Positions 1 to 13,159 of a DNA stretch of 64,000 bases are shown here, one piece after another. Under the pieces are notes generated by a model. It was not told the origin of the DNA, did no database searches, and saw nothing but the letters and a program-made list of their open reading frames with translations. Each line of letters starts with the position of its first letter. Position 1 is the stretch's first letter. The stretch comes from Amia ocellicauda (lineage: Eukaryota; Chordata; Actinopteri; Amiiformes; Amiidae): positions 13,575,501-13,639,500 of the forward strand of contig NC_089864.1 of NCBI RefSeq assembly GCF_036373705.1. The letters are read 5' to 3'. A program made the position numbers and the translations under genes.

Positions 1-1694
1 AATTTCGGGGAAATCTGATTGAGGTATTAAAAATCCAGAAGCAGTCAGACAATGGCTTCCCAGACCATGGTGTTGGACAACGCAAAAAAAAAAGGCTGAC
101 AGGACTCGACCTAAACAACTCATTCAACAGTTTTCAGCACAAGCAATAATCTTCTAGAAATTGAATATATATATATATATATAGCTATAGCAGCTATTTT
201 AAATTAACTTTCATGACTGACATTTTAGTGCCCTGAACTGGCAAAAGCAATTGGCAAATCATGCCTTTGCTGTCAGATCCTAGATACAACCTACAGCCTA
301 GATACAAACTATTCACCCCAGCCTGACTTACAGTTTGCTGATGAGACTCATTTCAGATTGCTTTTCAGACAATTTGGAGCAGGCCCATAAGATGCTCACC
401 TCTTTTCAAATACAAGGATGGAGATAAAACAGTTCTGTACATCATATTGCATAACATTTTCCAAGCACAAGTTTACATTTTCTTGTGCAAATGATGATAA
501 TCGTTTTCCAAAACAGTAACACACCAGATATTACATATGATCACAAGTATGCATCTGACATTTCCATCTTTAGCAGAACAGCTCTAAAATTTAAATGATT
601 CACTTCTAAGTTATAATACCTGTATGTTTGTCCATAATACAAATCTGGATCTGTTTTTTAAACCCCCCTTTGATATTTACTTCCAAATTGCTGTCATCAT
701 CATCATCGGCAATGGTGTAAGGCTGGACTTTAGGCAACTAGAATATGCTTGGAAATAACAGATTATCTATAATTTTGTTCAATCAACCGTGGTAATGGTA
801 AAGGATTAGGATAATGTACAAAACACTAGATTTTGAGAAAGCCCCGGCTAGCTTAGTATAACGTAATACACATGTAAATGAGGAAGAGGAAATGGTCAGT
901 ACTCAACATCGATCAGTTCCTTACAAAAACAATAGCAATGCATTGCTCATGTTGATTTAAAATAAAAGAGACCTAACAGAGACACAAACGAGACAGTTTA
1001 CCAGTAACCAACTGTCCCTTCATGTTTAAACCTCAGAAAAATATGAATTCCCGCTTCCAGGTCTCTCCTGTAGTTATGACACATCGGACATGACTAATTG
1101 GGCCAGCAAAACCACATTAATTAAATACAGGCATACGTCGATGTAGATTATGCATTTTATCACAGAAATTGTGCTTTTTTTGTCCTATGCTAGCCTTGTG
1201 GTACAGTCCGATCTCAATCACTACACAGCCGGCTTCACAAACAGGGATGTTTTGCGCTCGGATTATTAAAAAGCCGGTCAAGTGCAGACTGTAGTGTGTA
1301 CATGAACAAAACACAATACACATATATATCCGTACTGCCGTGACCAGGATGTTTCCTTCACTTGCGACCCGATGATAAGACACTTGGGCAGTGGGCTCCA
1401 TTAATAGCATGGCACTAGTTAAATATCTAAAGTGAAAACACAGGCGTTTTGCACTCGCAGCAGTGCGGCCTGTACTGCCCCGGTAAAGCCTGCGACTCTC
1501 CCTCCAATCGGATCCCACACAGAGGCACTCCGAGGCAGACAGTCCACCTTTCATGCTCTCCCCTCCCACGCCTAGGAGCTCCAGAGAAAGGGCTGGACGC
1601 TGCCGGGAGATGGATGTGTATAGATCCGTCTAGATCTGCCACTATCTCACTCCAGGATCGTAGTGTATATGGTGATAGTTTGTGGGATACTCAC
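1..1694. other. Left-edge sequence, no confident coding exon
   Basis: Mostly AT-rich sequence with a short TA tract (about 165-183). Short reading frames between 1117 and 1772 overlap on both strands, lack a recognisable protein motif and look like chance ORFs in the GC-richer stretch 1440-1700. The likely explanation is the first intron of a minus-strand gene whose promoter lies at about 1.9 kb and whose body continues off the left edge. I see no domain that would identify that gene. Confidence 0.4.
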
Positions 1695-1915
1695 CCTGTC
1701 TCCCTATGGCTCTCTGGGGCTCCTCCAAGGGGTAGTCACAGCAAATGGGGCGGGGATTGGATATCTTTTTGAACTGCCCAGATTTGTGTAAGCAGGCACC
1801 GTGGGTTCTTTCTGCGTTTTTTGTTCAGTTTTGATTTGATTTGCTGAGTAAATACCTTGCCTTTTCTTTCAGCCTCTCTGTATGTTGCAGCGGCACCTTC
1901 TAGCCACCATCTTAC
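1695..1915 (-). other. Candidate 5' exon of a minus-strand gene running off the left edge
   Basis: On the minus strand a strong splice donor (CAGG then GTGAGT) falls at 1695/1694. The upstream end carries a YY1-like AAGATGGTGGC motif near 1900-1912, a common transcription-start element of housekeeping genes. One frame stays open for roughly 40 codons up to the donor but has no clear ATG, so the exon may be wholly 5' untranslated. The family cannot be named because the rest of the gene is outside the window. This rests on splice and promoter motifs only. Confidence 0.35.
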
Positions 1916-2300
1916 ATTAAAGTGGGGATGAGGGGGGGGGGTGACCGTTCACAAACACACTGAGCATGCGCAGCTGGCCCGCTCCTGGGGGAATATGGGT
2001 AATGTAGTTTACGGCTAACATGCCCCACTAAAGTTAATTAAACCCTGTGCTGTATGTTCTCTGTATGCAAGGTGGGATCGAGAAAGCAGGCTTGGCAAGA
2101 GGAATGGAGGACCACGTTAGATAAAGCCCACTGTCGTTCAATTCTGTCAATATGTGTATCGGGTCTTAATCATTTAGGACTACTGATCCCGTCATGCTCT
2201 TCTGGATAAAGAACGTCGTTGCGCTAAAGATGAACCGGAAATGGGAAGTGATTACTTTCCGATGTCAGTGATTCGTGGAGAACTTTGGGAAATGTAGTAC
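1900..2300. promoter_or_regulatory. Housekeeping-type promoter cluster (YY1, NRF1, ZNF143, ETS-like motifs)
   Basis: A compact group of TSS-proximal motifs is visible. There is an NRF1-like GCATGCGCAG at about 1963-1972 and a ZNF143/Staf-like site (reverse of ACTACATTACCC) at about 1993-2010. An ETS-type CCGGAAAT lies near 2232. A second ZNF143-like site, TTGGGAAATGTAGTA, lies at about 2285-2299. Two ZNF143-like sites about 290 bp apart suggest a strong and possibly divergent promoter. No plus-strand coding exon was found to its right, so divergent transcription is only a possibility. Confidence 0.45.
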
Positions 2301-2419
2301 AATCTTTGCCCCCCTACTTAATACTAAAAATCAAAACAACGAGAAAAAAACAGCATATATAATTACAAATACACACAATAAAAACATTATTATTTTGCCT
2401 TTTTCACAATTCCCAATAG

Positions 2420-2445
2420 GTGTGTGTGTGTGTGTGTGTGTGTGT
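2420..2445. repeat. (GT)n microsatellite
   Basis: About 13 uninterrupted TG dinucleotides. Simple repeat with no gene association. Confidence 0.9.
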
Positions 2446-3265
2446 TTGAAGGTGGAGTGGATGATGCACCACTAATACATAAATAAAAAGTACATGCATT
2501 CCAGTTCTGAAAAACTATATTTTCATTTGTGCCACATTTTGCTTTAAATATCTGCTCTCAGAGTGGCCTGTACTCCATCTTAAGCATAAAACACATTTTG
2601 GTTTGAGTTCCTATTCAGAATTATATGTATGCTTCTTTGGGAACGTGTAAAGCTCACTGTGCAGTCTTGCAAGGAATAATAATGTTATATTTTCTTTTCT
2701 AAGGAAGATTCAATTCTTCTTGTATCATCTCCCCTCTTTGGTATATTCTTTTTTAGGTGAACCCATGGTTTTGAACACCAATGTACATTACGGTACACAG
2801 AATCACTTTCAAGGAAGCTACAGTAGATGGAGACATATCCTACTTAAACATGTTTGGCTACTGGAATAATTCTCAATTCCTTGTGTGAGATTCAGTCCTT
2901 ATGTCTCCACATCCACATTGCTCCTGCAAAATCCTCTATTTCATATTGCAGAAGCTTTTTTTTATCATTTTTTATCATTTCAGTTCTAGTTTCTCCATTT
3001 TCAGTAATGATTCTGTTCTAGCCAGGTGTGTACATGAATTTAAACAAAATATGGGGAAATGGTGGAAGATCACTGTATAGATTTCAACCTAATGCATAGT
3101 TTAATATCAGGGAACAGGAGGACAGCAAATGCTAATATACATTTTTCAGCTGAGGTTATGATGGTGAGAGAAAAAAATATCTACATATCCCAAAATTCTT
3201 CTGACAGGATATATGAACTGAAATAATAAGTCTGATAGGCAGGTTTAAAGTAGGTTACACAAACA
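2446..3265. other. Intergenic sequence, nothing recognised
   Basis: AT-rich DNA with no ORF carrying a recognisable domain, no paired splice sites supporting an exon and no obvious RNA gene. Confidence 0.5.
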
Positions 3266-3267
3266 AT

Positions 3268-4512
<1,245 letters not shown>

Positions 4513-4993
4513 TAAATGAAATCAAGTTTGCAGAAAAACTTAAACATTCCTTAAACAGTATGTACATACCTACATGTCATTTTCTAAATGTATAGGTGGT
4601 ATTTTCAGAAAATGAATGAATAAATAAATCAAAATAGTCAATGTTTTCTGAAAATTGTATTCATATGACTTTGTAGAAAACATCACATTTATTCTGAAAT
4701 TGGGTCATTACAGACTGAAAATCAGAACAAGGGCAAAAAAACCAAGGTCAATTGATTCAACATATACTGAATATCAGCAAAAATATTTTAGATTTAATCC
4801 CCAAAGCTTTTATATGGAAGTAGCACATGATTTTCCAATAACTGAGTAACATCTAATATCTTGTGTTGTTTAAAATATAAATGGTCTGTGAATGATGAAA
4901 TGTGGATACATCACACAACTAGTTACATAATTAGATAATAATAATCAGAAAACACAATTGACACATGACGTTAATCTGCAGATAGTGAATAAT

Positions 4994-7914
4994 CTATTCA
5001 TTGAATACCAGGAGAGAACAGGAGTCTATTATGGCTTTTGACACATCCTTCAAAATGATGTGTTTATCAGCTGTTTTCAGCGTGGACTTCAAGCTGGCCC
5101 AGAAGAGCAGCTGTTTCCTCTCCTCCTTTGGCCATTCCAGGTAGGTCTGCTTCCCAAGCAGAGTCCTTAGCTTCAGGAACTTCTTGGGGAGGGAGTCTGT
5201 GGGAATGGGCTCCAGCAGAATGAAGACCAGTGAGTTCTGCTGGACACTGATAGCTCTGTGTTGGGCAAAGAAGAGCTCGTAGTTACACCACTCACTTCTG
5301 ACAAAGTTCTGGGAGAGAACAAAAAGCGTCTTGTAGCTACACTCCACAGAGTTGATGATGTTGTCTATAATCCAGTCCCCTGGTACAAAATCCCGCTCAT
5401 GAATGCAAAGACTAAAGGCTTCATTCTCCAGGTTGGTTACCAGCTGGCTGTGAACCCAGGCGGAGTCTTCCTGACTGTAGGAGATGAAGGCGTGGTAATG
5501 GAAAGTTGCTTTCCCCAATCTTTTTGCTCCCCGGTAGCTTCTACGTTTGACTCGTATCCATACCCACAACATCTTGAGGTACCAGGCTCCATCACAACAA
5601 TAGAATGCCAAGCTGAAGACCACAACAATGGCGAAAGTAACAGGTATTGCCACACTACTTTGCAGCCACATATCACAAGATATTCTTTCTGGATGAAAGT
5701 CTGTTAGTAATTTTGCAGCTAAATCCGGAGGGGAGCTACAGGTGTAGCCTGTTGGCCAATCAAGCAGCAGAGTTTTATCAAAAGCAGTCACAAACCAATA
5801 CAAATCACAGGTGCAGCTAAATGGGTTATTGCCAATTTGAAGTTGCATCAGTGCACTTAGATATTTTAATGATCCCTGACTGATAACATTGATGTTATTC
5901 TGGTCTACATACAGAACCTCTAATCTGGGGGCCCACTGGTCTGGAGGCAGAACTCTTAAACTGTTGGAGCTTAAGAAGAGGTGTGTTAAATTAGGCAGCA
6001 TTAAAAGTGCCTCCGGGTTAATGGCTGTAACACCTGTCTTAGAAAGATCAAGGTGTCTAAAATGAGGAGATAGGTAGTTAAAAACAGAGTCACCCAGATT
6101 ATTGTTGCTTAGATTAAGGGCAGTTAGGTGAGAAGGCCAATCACATTCATCTCCAAGATTAATAGAGTTGAAACTCAGATCCAGTGTTTCTAGTAACTTC
6201 ATCTCCTTTGTTTTTTTAGAGATAAAGGCCAGATTTGTGAACTTATTTGTGCTGAGTGAAAGGTGCTTCAGGGCTGGGAAAACATGTGTGTATGAACAAG
6301 TAGGCCACCAAAAGCCAAAATCATCTAGAAGGTTGTTGGACAAGTCTAAGACTTCCAGTGGTGGTATAGCAGAGATTAAGTTGCAAGGGGAAATATTCAT
6401 TCCAGTGCCAGAAAATTTCAAGTAAGCCATTTGTGAAAATAAACTTACATTCAAATAAATATTGGGATAATTGTACTGGTAATGGAGAACATGATTAAAT
6501 ATTACTGATCTCAGTCTGGCTGTATGATTGACTCCTGAACTTCCATTAAACCAAACTCCTTCAAGAGTATCTTGGGTGTATGTAATGTTCAAAAATGCAA
6601 CCACTTGAACTGGAGACTTATATACGTTCAACACAATATTATTCATAAAAGAACTATTGATCCAGGTGTTTACAAAAGTGATATTGCTCAAAAGTCTCAC
6701 ATCTTTCAACCCTTCCAATGGGTCAATGGAGATATTGCAAAACTCAGGAAGAAACTTTACTAATTTTAAACTTTCAATCACTACTCTACCCAGATCCTTC
6801 AGAATATTTTGAAATATTCTCAGCTGTTTACAAAAGTTCATTATGAGTGTTAGTTCCTCTACTGACTTGAGTTGAGCAAAAGAACCAGATTCATAGTTTT
6901 GTAACTCTGAACCATCCCCCAAAGTCAATTGCTTTAAATATATATCCTGCAATGGGGCAAAATCATTTACATGTATTGACCTTGCATGTGGGCTTCCAAG
7001 TGTGAGAGACCTCAGGCGCCGAAGATTTCTAAAAGAGTTTCTAAGTGTATAACTTTCATACATATTGTTGGATATGTCAAGAACCCGAATGTGAGGTAAA
7101 GCCAAGTCTGGGATGATCTTTAAAGAATTGTAGGAAATGTTTAGAACTTGTATCTTTGTATTATTCAGGAAAGCTTCTGGTGATATGTATTCAAGGCTGT
7201 TGTAAGAAAATTGCAGGATACAAAGGTCGTATAAAGCAGCCAAGTCTCCACTGCTGAGTCCTGTGATTTTGTTGTGGGAGAGGTCCAGGTATTGTATGTT
7301 TCCAGAGAGGCCAGGTGGTATTCTAGTGAGATTCTGGAAAGAAAGATCCTTTCTTTGCTGTGCTACAATAATGCACACTTCAAAATCAGCATTTTCTCTT
7401 TCTGCACTCATCCCTTCCACTCCCAAAGCCAGTGAACATAGGGTTGCAACTACCAAAAGGCATGGAGATAACCTGCAATACAATATATTACAAGCAATTT
7501 TATATATGTATATATTTTCTACATGCCAAATGACATCGGATACATATTAAAAGTAATAAACAGAGCTAGATATAATCATGTCCATATGATAATATAAGTT
7601 GTGCTACATCTACATTCATAAAAACAAATATAACAAAAAGCATTTATATTTCCTAATACTTAAATATTCCCTCTCAATGATAATTCCTCACAATACACAT
7701 ACTAAACAAGAAACATTTCCTTTAGCAAATCCTTTAGCTGCACATTTTTAAAAACCCTTTGAGAAAACAACCTTTGGCAAACAGCTTAGCTAATAAAGTT
7801 AATAATTTACATATCTTACATGTACTATACAGTTTTATTGTTTAATACTAAACTGTCAATGAAGGGAATACCAAGCCCAATCAGAATGACAATCTCAGAA
7901 AAATGTATCTATAT

Positions 7915-7978
<64 letters not shown>

Positions 7979-8021
7979 GCAAGCATACATAATTAAATTA
8001 CCTAGGTGATAGTTCTTCCAT
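4994..8021 (-). CDS. Toll-like receptor, TLR1 family (two coding exons)
   Basis: Pattern-recognition receptor of the cell surface or endosome, expected to signal through MyD88. CDS exons on the minus strand are 8021-8002 and 7472-4994 (832 aa). The long ORF has no Met before its hydrophobic leader. A 20-nt upstream exon (ATG at 8021, donor AG|GTAATT) joins in phase to the acceptor at 7473 and gives a leader beginning MEELSPRLSPCLLVVATLC. Then follow an ectodomain of leucine-rich repeats, a cysteine-rich LRR-CT cap (about 556-606), one membrane helix (about 612-633) and a TIR domain (about 664-810). Visible TIR motifs are box 1 HAFISYS, the BB loop RDFVPGDW with the key Pro704, and box 3 FW. 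The TIR resembles TLR1/2/6/10 and the fish TLR14/18/25/27 group; I cannot pick the subfamily without a tree. Confidence 0.9.
7917..7976. repeat. (TA)n microsatellite in the TLR intron
   Basis: About 30 TA units immediately 3' (in the transcript) of the 20-nt first coding exon of the Toll-like receptor, within its only coding-region intron. Confidence 0.95.
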
Positions 8022-10226
8022 TTCTCAGATATTGGAATCGGTTGTATTCTGTAGTTTTATTCCAAAAGAAATAATTCAAGTAAACTGATTTAGCCAAGCT
8101 ATTTCTGACAAGCAAAATGTTTTCTGGCAGTCAGTAGCTGCAATCTGTTTTGTTTTGTATCACTTGCCACAAAAAAGGAAATCACCCCCCCCCGCCCCAC
8201 CCCCCACCCCCCCGTACCAAACAGTTAGAATTCAGGATCTTCCTCAAATCTTGCTGAATGTATTTCACTTCCTTTAGACTTAACCCTCCCAAAATGCAAT
8301 ATTTTGTAATAGTTGTAGCTTACTGGACAAATTTCCTTGTTAGTCACTCTAACGCCCTTACATAACTGGACTTGTCTCTTTACAGTGAAAAAGCTTACCA
8401 TTGTGTAGGAGATGGGCTAGTTTGCAAAGATTTTCCAAAACACAACGGATTTCTGAGGAATGGCACCGCTACAATACTATTGTTTCCATTTATTTTCACT
8501 CAAATGTGGAACTGAACGCAAATTAATTCTGGCATTTTTAATATGTGTATCTGATCTGTATTTGATGCAACATTAATTCATTAAATAAAGTGGGTACAGA
8601 TATAAGTGGGGTAAAAATGAAACTGATCTATAAAACAACTTACTAGCACTGATGTTCACTTTGAAAGCATGAAGTGCATATTTTGAGACATATTTAATCT
8701 ACACCATATGCCATTAGATACAACAAATTCATTATATGCTCAACAATATCAGTGCCTCTGGTTTGCCAATACTTAAGAGGAACTGTGTAATAGAATGTAA
8801 TAGAATTGAATTGTGTAATATAATGCTGAAAACTGGAAGTTGGGCCTGTTTCAAAGTTTGGTAACTTTCTTGTGAATCCATCATTAACAAGTGCAATTAA
8901 AAAGGAGTGAAAATCGGCTGAAAAGCTCATCAGGATCTATTCCATCTCCTTCATTTTCCCATAGGTATCTATATCTGCCCATGTTTTAATTGTTGGTTTT
9001 AATATTTATCTTATAATCCTAATTTATAATTAACATTACTGTAATTGTATTTTCAGTTTCAGTTCAATCCAGGCATCACAAATAACACACTGAACTCCAG
9101 TTTTTCTAATAATATATTGTTGCTCAATAGGTACTTTTTGCTTAGTATTTTTGTTTGAGTTTCAAACCTTGTAGGAACAAAACAAAAATTAGCGTGTGAT
9201 TAAGACTTCCAGAACTGGCCAGTGCATCTATACAGTGCTAAGATTTTAGTAGCTCTTGCTGTTTTCCAGTTGAATAATTACACTAGTTTTTATTTTTACT
9301 TTAAGATTTACAGTATTACACTTTACATCAACACCTGTGTTACTGCAATAATGACAGTAACTTATTGGCAACTCTGCTATAGTAAGTTACTGTAACTTTT
9401 CCAGATTTGTTTACAGTGTACATTAATTTACCTGCATCAAATAATACACAATCAAATACAATCAGTTAAGTTTGAAAGAATTTCCAAAAATGGAACATGA
9501 TGTTTTTGTAATACAACAAATCTATCAATAACATAGATATGTGGTACAACAGCTCAAAGGCGACATCTTATTACTTTTCTGTTTCAGGCTGGCAATAGAA
9601 AAAACACATTGGTAGCAAGCAATGGTTTTGTCATTTGGAACGTGAGGGTTTATTCATGATGTTTGCATATATATATATATATATATATATATGTAACATA
9701 TAGTGTACTGCTTTCTCATAAATACACAGAACCCACCTTGAAGCCAACATACATGCAATTCACTATCTGTAAGTAATCAATTTCACAAACAAAGCCTTCA
9801 ACCATGCCTAGAAATGCTTGCCTATGTTGTCAAAATGAAACCTTGAATATGTTCCCTTAGATCCTGTTATCCTATTTGTTTTAACTTTGTTTTAACCATT
9901 TTCAGTCCTGTCTTTTCTGATTGTGACCAATATAATTATTGAATAGACAAATATGTCTGAAGTTATACAGTGATATAAAGTGATATAAAGTGCTATATAG
10001 TGATGTTGTAGATATTTGGAGTATATTTAGCTAATATAGAATTAGAAATATGAGAAATACGGATATAAATTATGAAGTTATGTATGTCTAGTTGTACACA
10101 TGGAACACCACAACAACTGCAGACAGGTATTAACTTAAATATGAAACAACATGAAGCTCTTTAGTTGTGTACGTATTAAACAAATGTACTGCATAATATA
10201 TATACTATGTTTATGAAGCCATTAGT

Positions 10227-10274
<48 letters not shown>

Positions 10275-10553
10275 TACATATATATATAAAATAACAGTAA
10301 AATTTAAAGTTCCCTTTCTAGCATGACATTACTATAATGCAAGATGTTTTCTAACTTTATCACATCAAATCATGTTTTTTGAAGACTCTGTAGAAATCCA
10401 CCTGTAAAAAACAAACAAACAAATATTGGAGCTACTTCAGAAACAAGAGAGAGTGTAACACATTAGGTATGGCTACCTAACTATGACATGAAACAATGTT
10501 GCTCAGAAACATATATTCTATCTTATGTCAGGTAAATCCTATACTGTAGTTCA

Positions 10554-10614
<61 letters not shown>

Positions 10615-11022
10615 GTGCATAAGTGCTATATAAGTACACTCCATCCATAACTGAAGCGCAGTGCCACTGATCTGTTGGCCAATGACAGAGCTCAGATTAC
10701 TAATTTCTTAAAAATAAGATTTGCACTTTCAAAATAATGTCATTTCCGATGTATGATTCATTTTCAAGTTGGCTTAAATGAGTAACTATCACAGTCACGT
10801 AAGACGCATTGGTTAATTCACCCGTGGCCATGTGTGTGTGAATACATTATTTTAGAAGCACAGCGACGCAGAGGAGTTGACCTTAATGTTTCAATTTGAA
10901 TGCATATTTGATAACGGAAATGAGTCATACAAATATTTAAATGGTATAATTTGAGATTTCTGTTTGTGCATCTTCCTATAGCCTAACAGCCAAAATGTTT
11001 ATGTCAAATGTCCCTGATTGGA
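8022..11022. other. Intergenic, microsatellite-rich; no gene recognised
   Basis: Contains a C-rich tract (about 8185-8213), (TA)n at about 9667-9692 and 10231-10271, and (AAT)n at about 10555-10614. A short hairpin-forming inverted repeat lies near 9354-9394. The 5' untranslated region and promoter of the Toll-like receptor should lie just above 8022, but no distinctive promoter motif stands out. No coding exon could be supported. Confidence 0.6.
10555..10614. repeat. (AAT)n microsatellite
   Basis: About 19 uninterrupted AAT units. Confidence 0.95.
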
Positions 11023-11439
11023 TCAGTTGCTCTTTTGGGGGTAATATTTACCTGTTTTTCTGGAGACTCCTTTCAAGTCACATTTTCCTTTGGACAGGTT
11101 GCAGGTGTACAAGCCCAGGCAGCCGGCGCACTCTGCAGGGGCCCGGCAGGACCGGGACTGGATCCCGCTGCACCCGAACTGGCAGAGCGCAGGACACGTA
11201 TTAATGCATTGCATATAGGTATACTACGGGTATCTCCGCTCAGGTGCATTCATTTATGTTTAATCCTAAAACTGAATAGCAGAAAGACTCGTTACTCTGT
11301 CTGTAGATTACAAATTTGCGCATCAGATCCAGGCATTGGGCGAGACCGTGCAGGTGCTAATAGAAAACATCCAAAGTGTAGTTACTCAGTGGTCGCTTAT
11401 TTTGATTTGTATTATTACTATACTACTACTACTACTACT

Positions 11440-11491
<52 letters not shown>

Positions 11492-11669
11492 TTAATAATA
11501 ATAATGCAGGGACTTCTTCTATTCATCAATATAACAGTTATCATGTATTTGTAGTTTGATATTAGCGAATTTCAGAGTTTAGATGTAATTCAAGCTTTTG
11601 CAAAATTTTAAGCAAGAAACAATGGTCCAGGCTGTGGGAAACTACTACTACTACCACCACTAATAATAA

Positions 11670-11716
<47 letters not shown>

Positions 11717-12210
11717 ATAATAATAATAATAATAATAATAATCTTCATCATCATCATCATCATCATCAACATATATGGTGAATTATATTAGGCTGCTGAA
11801 TGGGAATGAGAAAGGTAGAGTACATTCTATAAAATAATCAAATATTCGTGTATATTATAAGGACTTTATTGCTTCTTTTAAGAAGGAGCCAAACTCACAG
11901 TGTCGGAGTTAAATATGCCGTGCCCGGCGACTGCCGCCCCGCCTCTGTGTCTCAGTTTGCCGGAGGCTTTGCTCAGCCGGGGCTCCGAGGCGGCCGCCGG
12001 CGGTGACTCGTCCTGTCCCTCCAGGGCGCTGTCCGGCCGGGTCACCTGCCTGCTGCCCCGCCTCAGCAGCCCCGGCCCGGGCTGCTCTCTCCCGGGTGTC
12101 CCCCTCCTCGGCTTCACACCGGCGTCGGCGCAGCTCAGCATGTGTGCGCACAGCAGCAGGAGGAGCCCGTAGCGCTTCAGTGCGGTGCTGCACATCCTGG
12201 TCGTGTTCAC
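11023..12210 (-). CDS. Small putative secreted cysteine-rich protein, family not recognised
   Basis: Two phase-matched minus-strand exons. Exon 1 (12210-11899, 104 codons) starts MNTTRMCSTALKRYGLLLLL, a good signal peptide (cleavage plausible after SCADA), followed by a GC-rich segment of basic and proline-rich residues. It ends at a strong GACACT|GTGAGT donor. Exon 2 starts at 11178 after a pyrimidine-rich acceptor, also phase 0, and is dense in cysteine: seven Cys in 36 residues, spaced C-7-C-5-C-2-C-5-C-7-C after the first FGC. The chain may end by reading through to a stop at 11023, or splice at a possible donor (11052/11051, ACAG|GTAAAT) to an exon I could not find. Nothing in the chain matches a hormone, growth factor or defensin pattern I know. 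It is probably an extracellular peptide or binding protein; no function is claimed. Confidence 0.5.
11412..11770. repeat. Compound trinucleotide microsatellites (ACT/CTA, AAT, CAT)
   Basis: Two blocks, about 11412-11506 and 11643-11770, built of ACT/CTA, AAT/ATT and ATC units. They lie in the intron of the small secreted-protein gene. The poly-Asn and poly-Ile ORFs over them are repeat artefacts. Confidence 0.9.
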
Positions 12211-13159
12211 AGGTGGGACAGGTATGCACTGCCAAGGATGCTGTGATCCAAGGATCTCAGGTTTTCCTCCCCAAGTAAACCCTTATAAAGCTTTCCCACA
12301 CCCCACGTATGTCTGCTAATTAGCGCTAGGATCTCTTTGTTTACCCACATGTCCTCTGCACACCCGAACAGGTTTCTTTCCCACCCTTTGATCAAAGCCA
12401 TGAACTGGCATGGAATATTTTAATCATGCATGTGTTTAAGATACTTGATTTGCCCACTAACTCATCTTCAATAGACAAACATTGATCATTAAGGATTTTA
12501 CAGAGGACTGATTTGTTTTTTCAAATAAAAACATACTTAACCATTAAGAAAAAAATGCAGATTTTTAAAAACAGAACATTATTACCACTGAATGTAATTC
12601 CCCAAATTGAAGACCAATCCCATGTTCATATTGTTTAATGGCTCTGTCTCACTATTGGGTAAGTAATGAAATGTCACCCCTGAAACGGCACTCTGTTGGG
12701 ATTTAGACAGACCCCATGTTTTTTTGAGAGAGTTACACTTTTAAGTGTTAAAAGTTGATATGACAGAATTGAACAGAAAAATAAGAGACACTTTGCATCT
12801 TTACTTTACATGAGGGAGAATAATCATTGGAAACTGCCATAGTTGTCCTTTAAGGTAGTTCTCCTGGTATTATTGAGACAGGTTGGCAAGTACCTGTCTG
12901 TGCATCATCAGCACTTTCTGAAAAGCATATGTGGCATAAAGAATATATAGACAAATAGGCTCCAATAATTTCAAGCAGAATGTTTGTTTACATTGAAATA
13001 TGCATAAAAACTTCACAATTAGTATAAACCAAACATTTACTTGGCACATTCATAGAGTTTCAGTGAAATCAATTATATAGATTAGTTAAAATATAAAGAC
13101 ATTAGGATTCTTATGCATTTTATATGTTGCCGAGTTCTATCATGGCAAAGATGTATTCA
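12211..13159. other. Intergenic spacer between two minus-strand genes
   Basis: Should hold the promoter of the small secreted-protein gene, just above 12211 where sequence is moderately GC-rich, and the 3' untranslated region of the pseudouridine gene ending at 13160. No canonical TATA box or poly(A) signal could be assigned with confidence. Confidence 0.45.

Noticed and set aside
5258-5707. 149-aa plus-strand ORF inside the TLR gene
   Set aside because: Antisense to the TIR and membrane region; no start context, splice support or homology.
4994-7483. Taking the TLR start at 7483
   Set aside because: Position 7483 is TTG, not ATG, and a splice acceptor (TTGCAG) lies at 7473, so the ORF start is intronic.
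11008-11559. 183-aa plus-strand ORF and overlapping poly-Asn / poly-Ile ORFs
   Set aside because: They run through the AAT/ACT microsatellites and the reverse complement of the cysteine-rich exon. Their composition is a repeat artefact.
11878-12278. Overlapping ORFs on both strands at 11.9-12.3 kb
   Set aside because: Of five overlapping frames only the 12210 start has a signal peptide and a strong in-frame donor matched to a downstream exon; the rest are GC-rich shadows.
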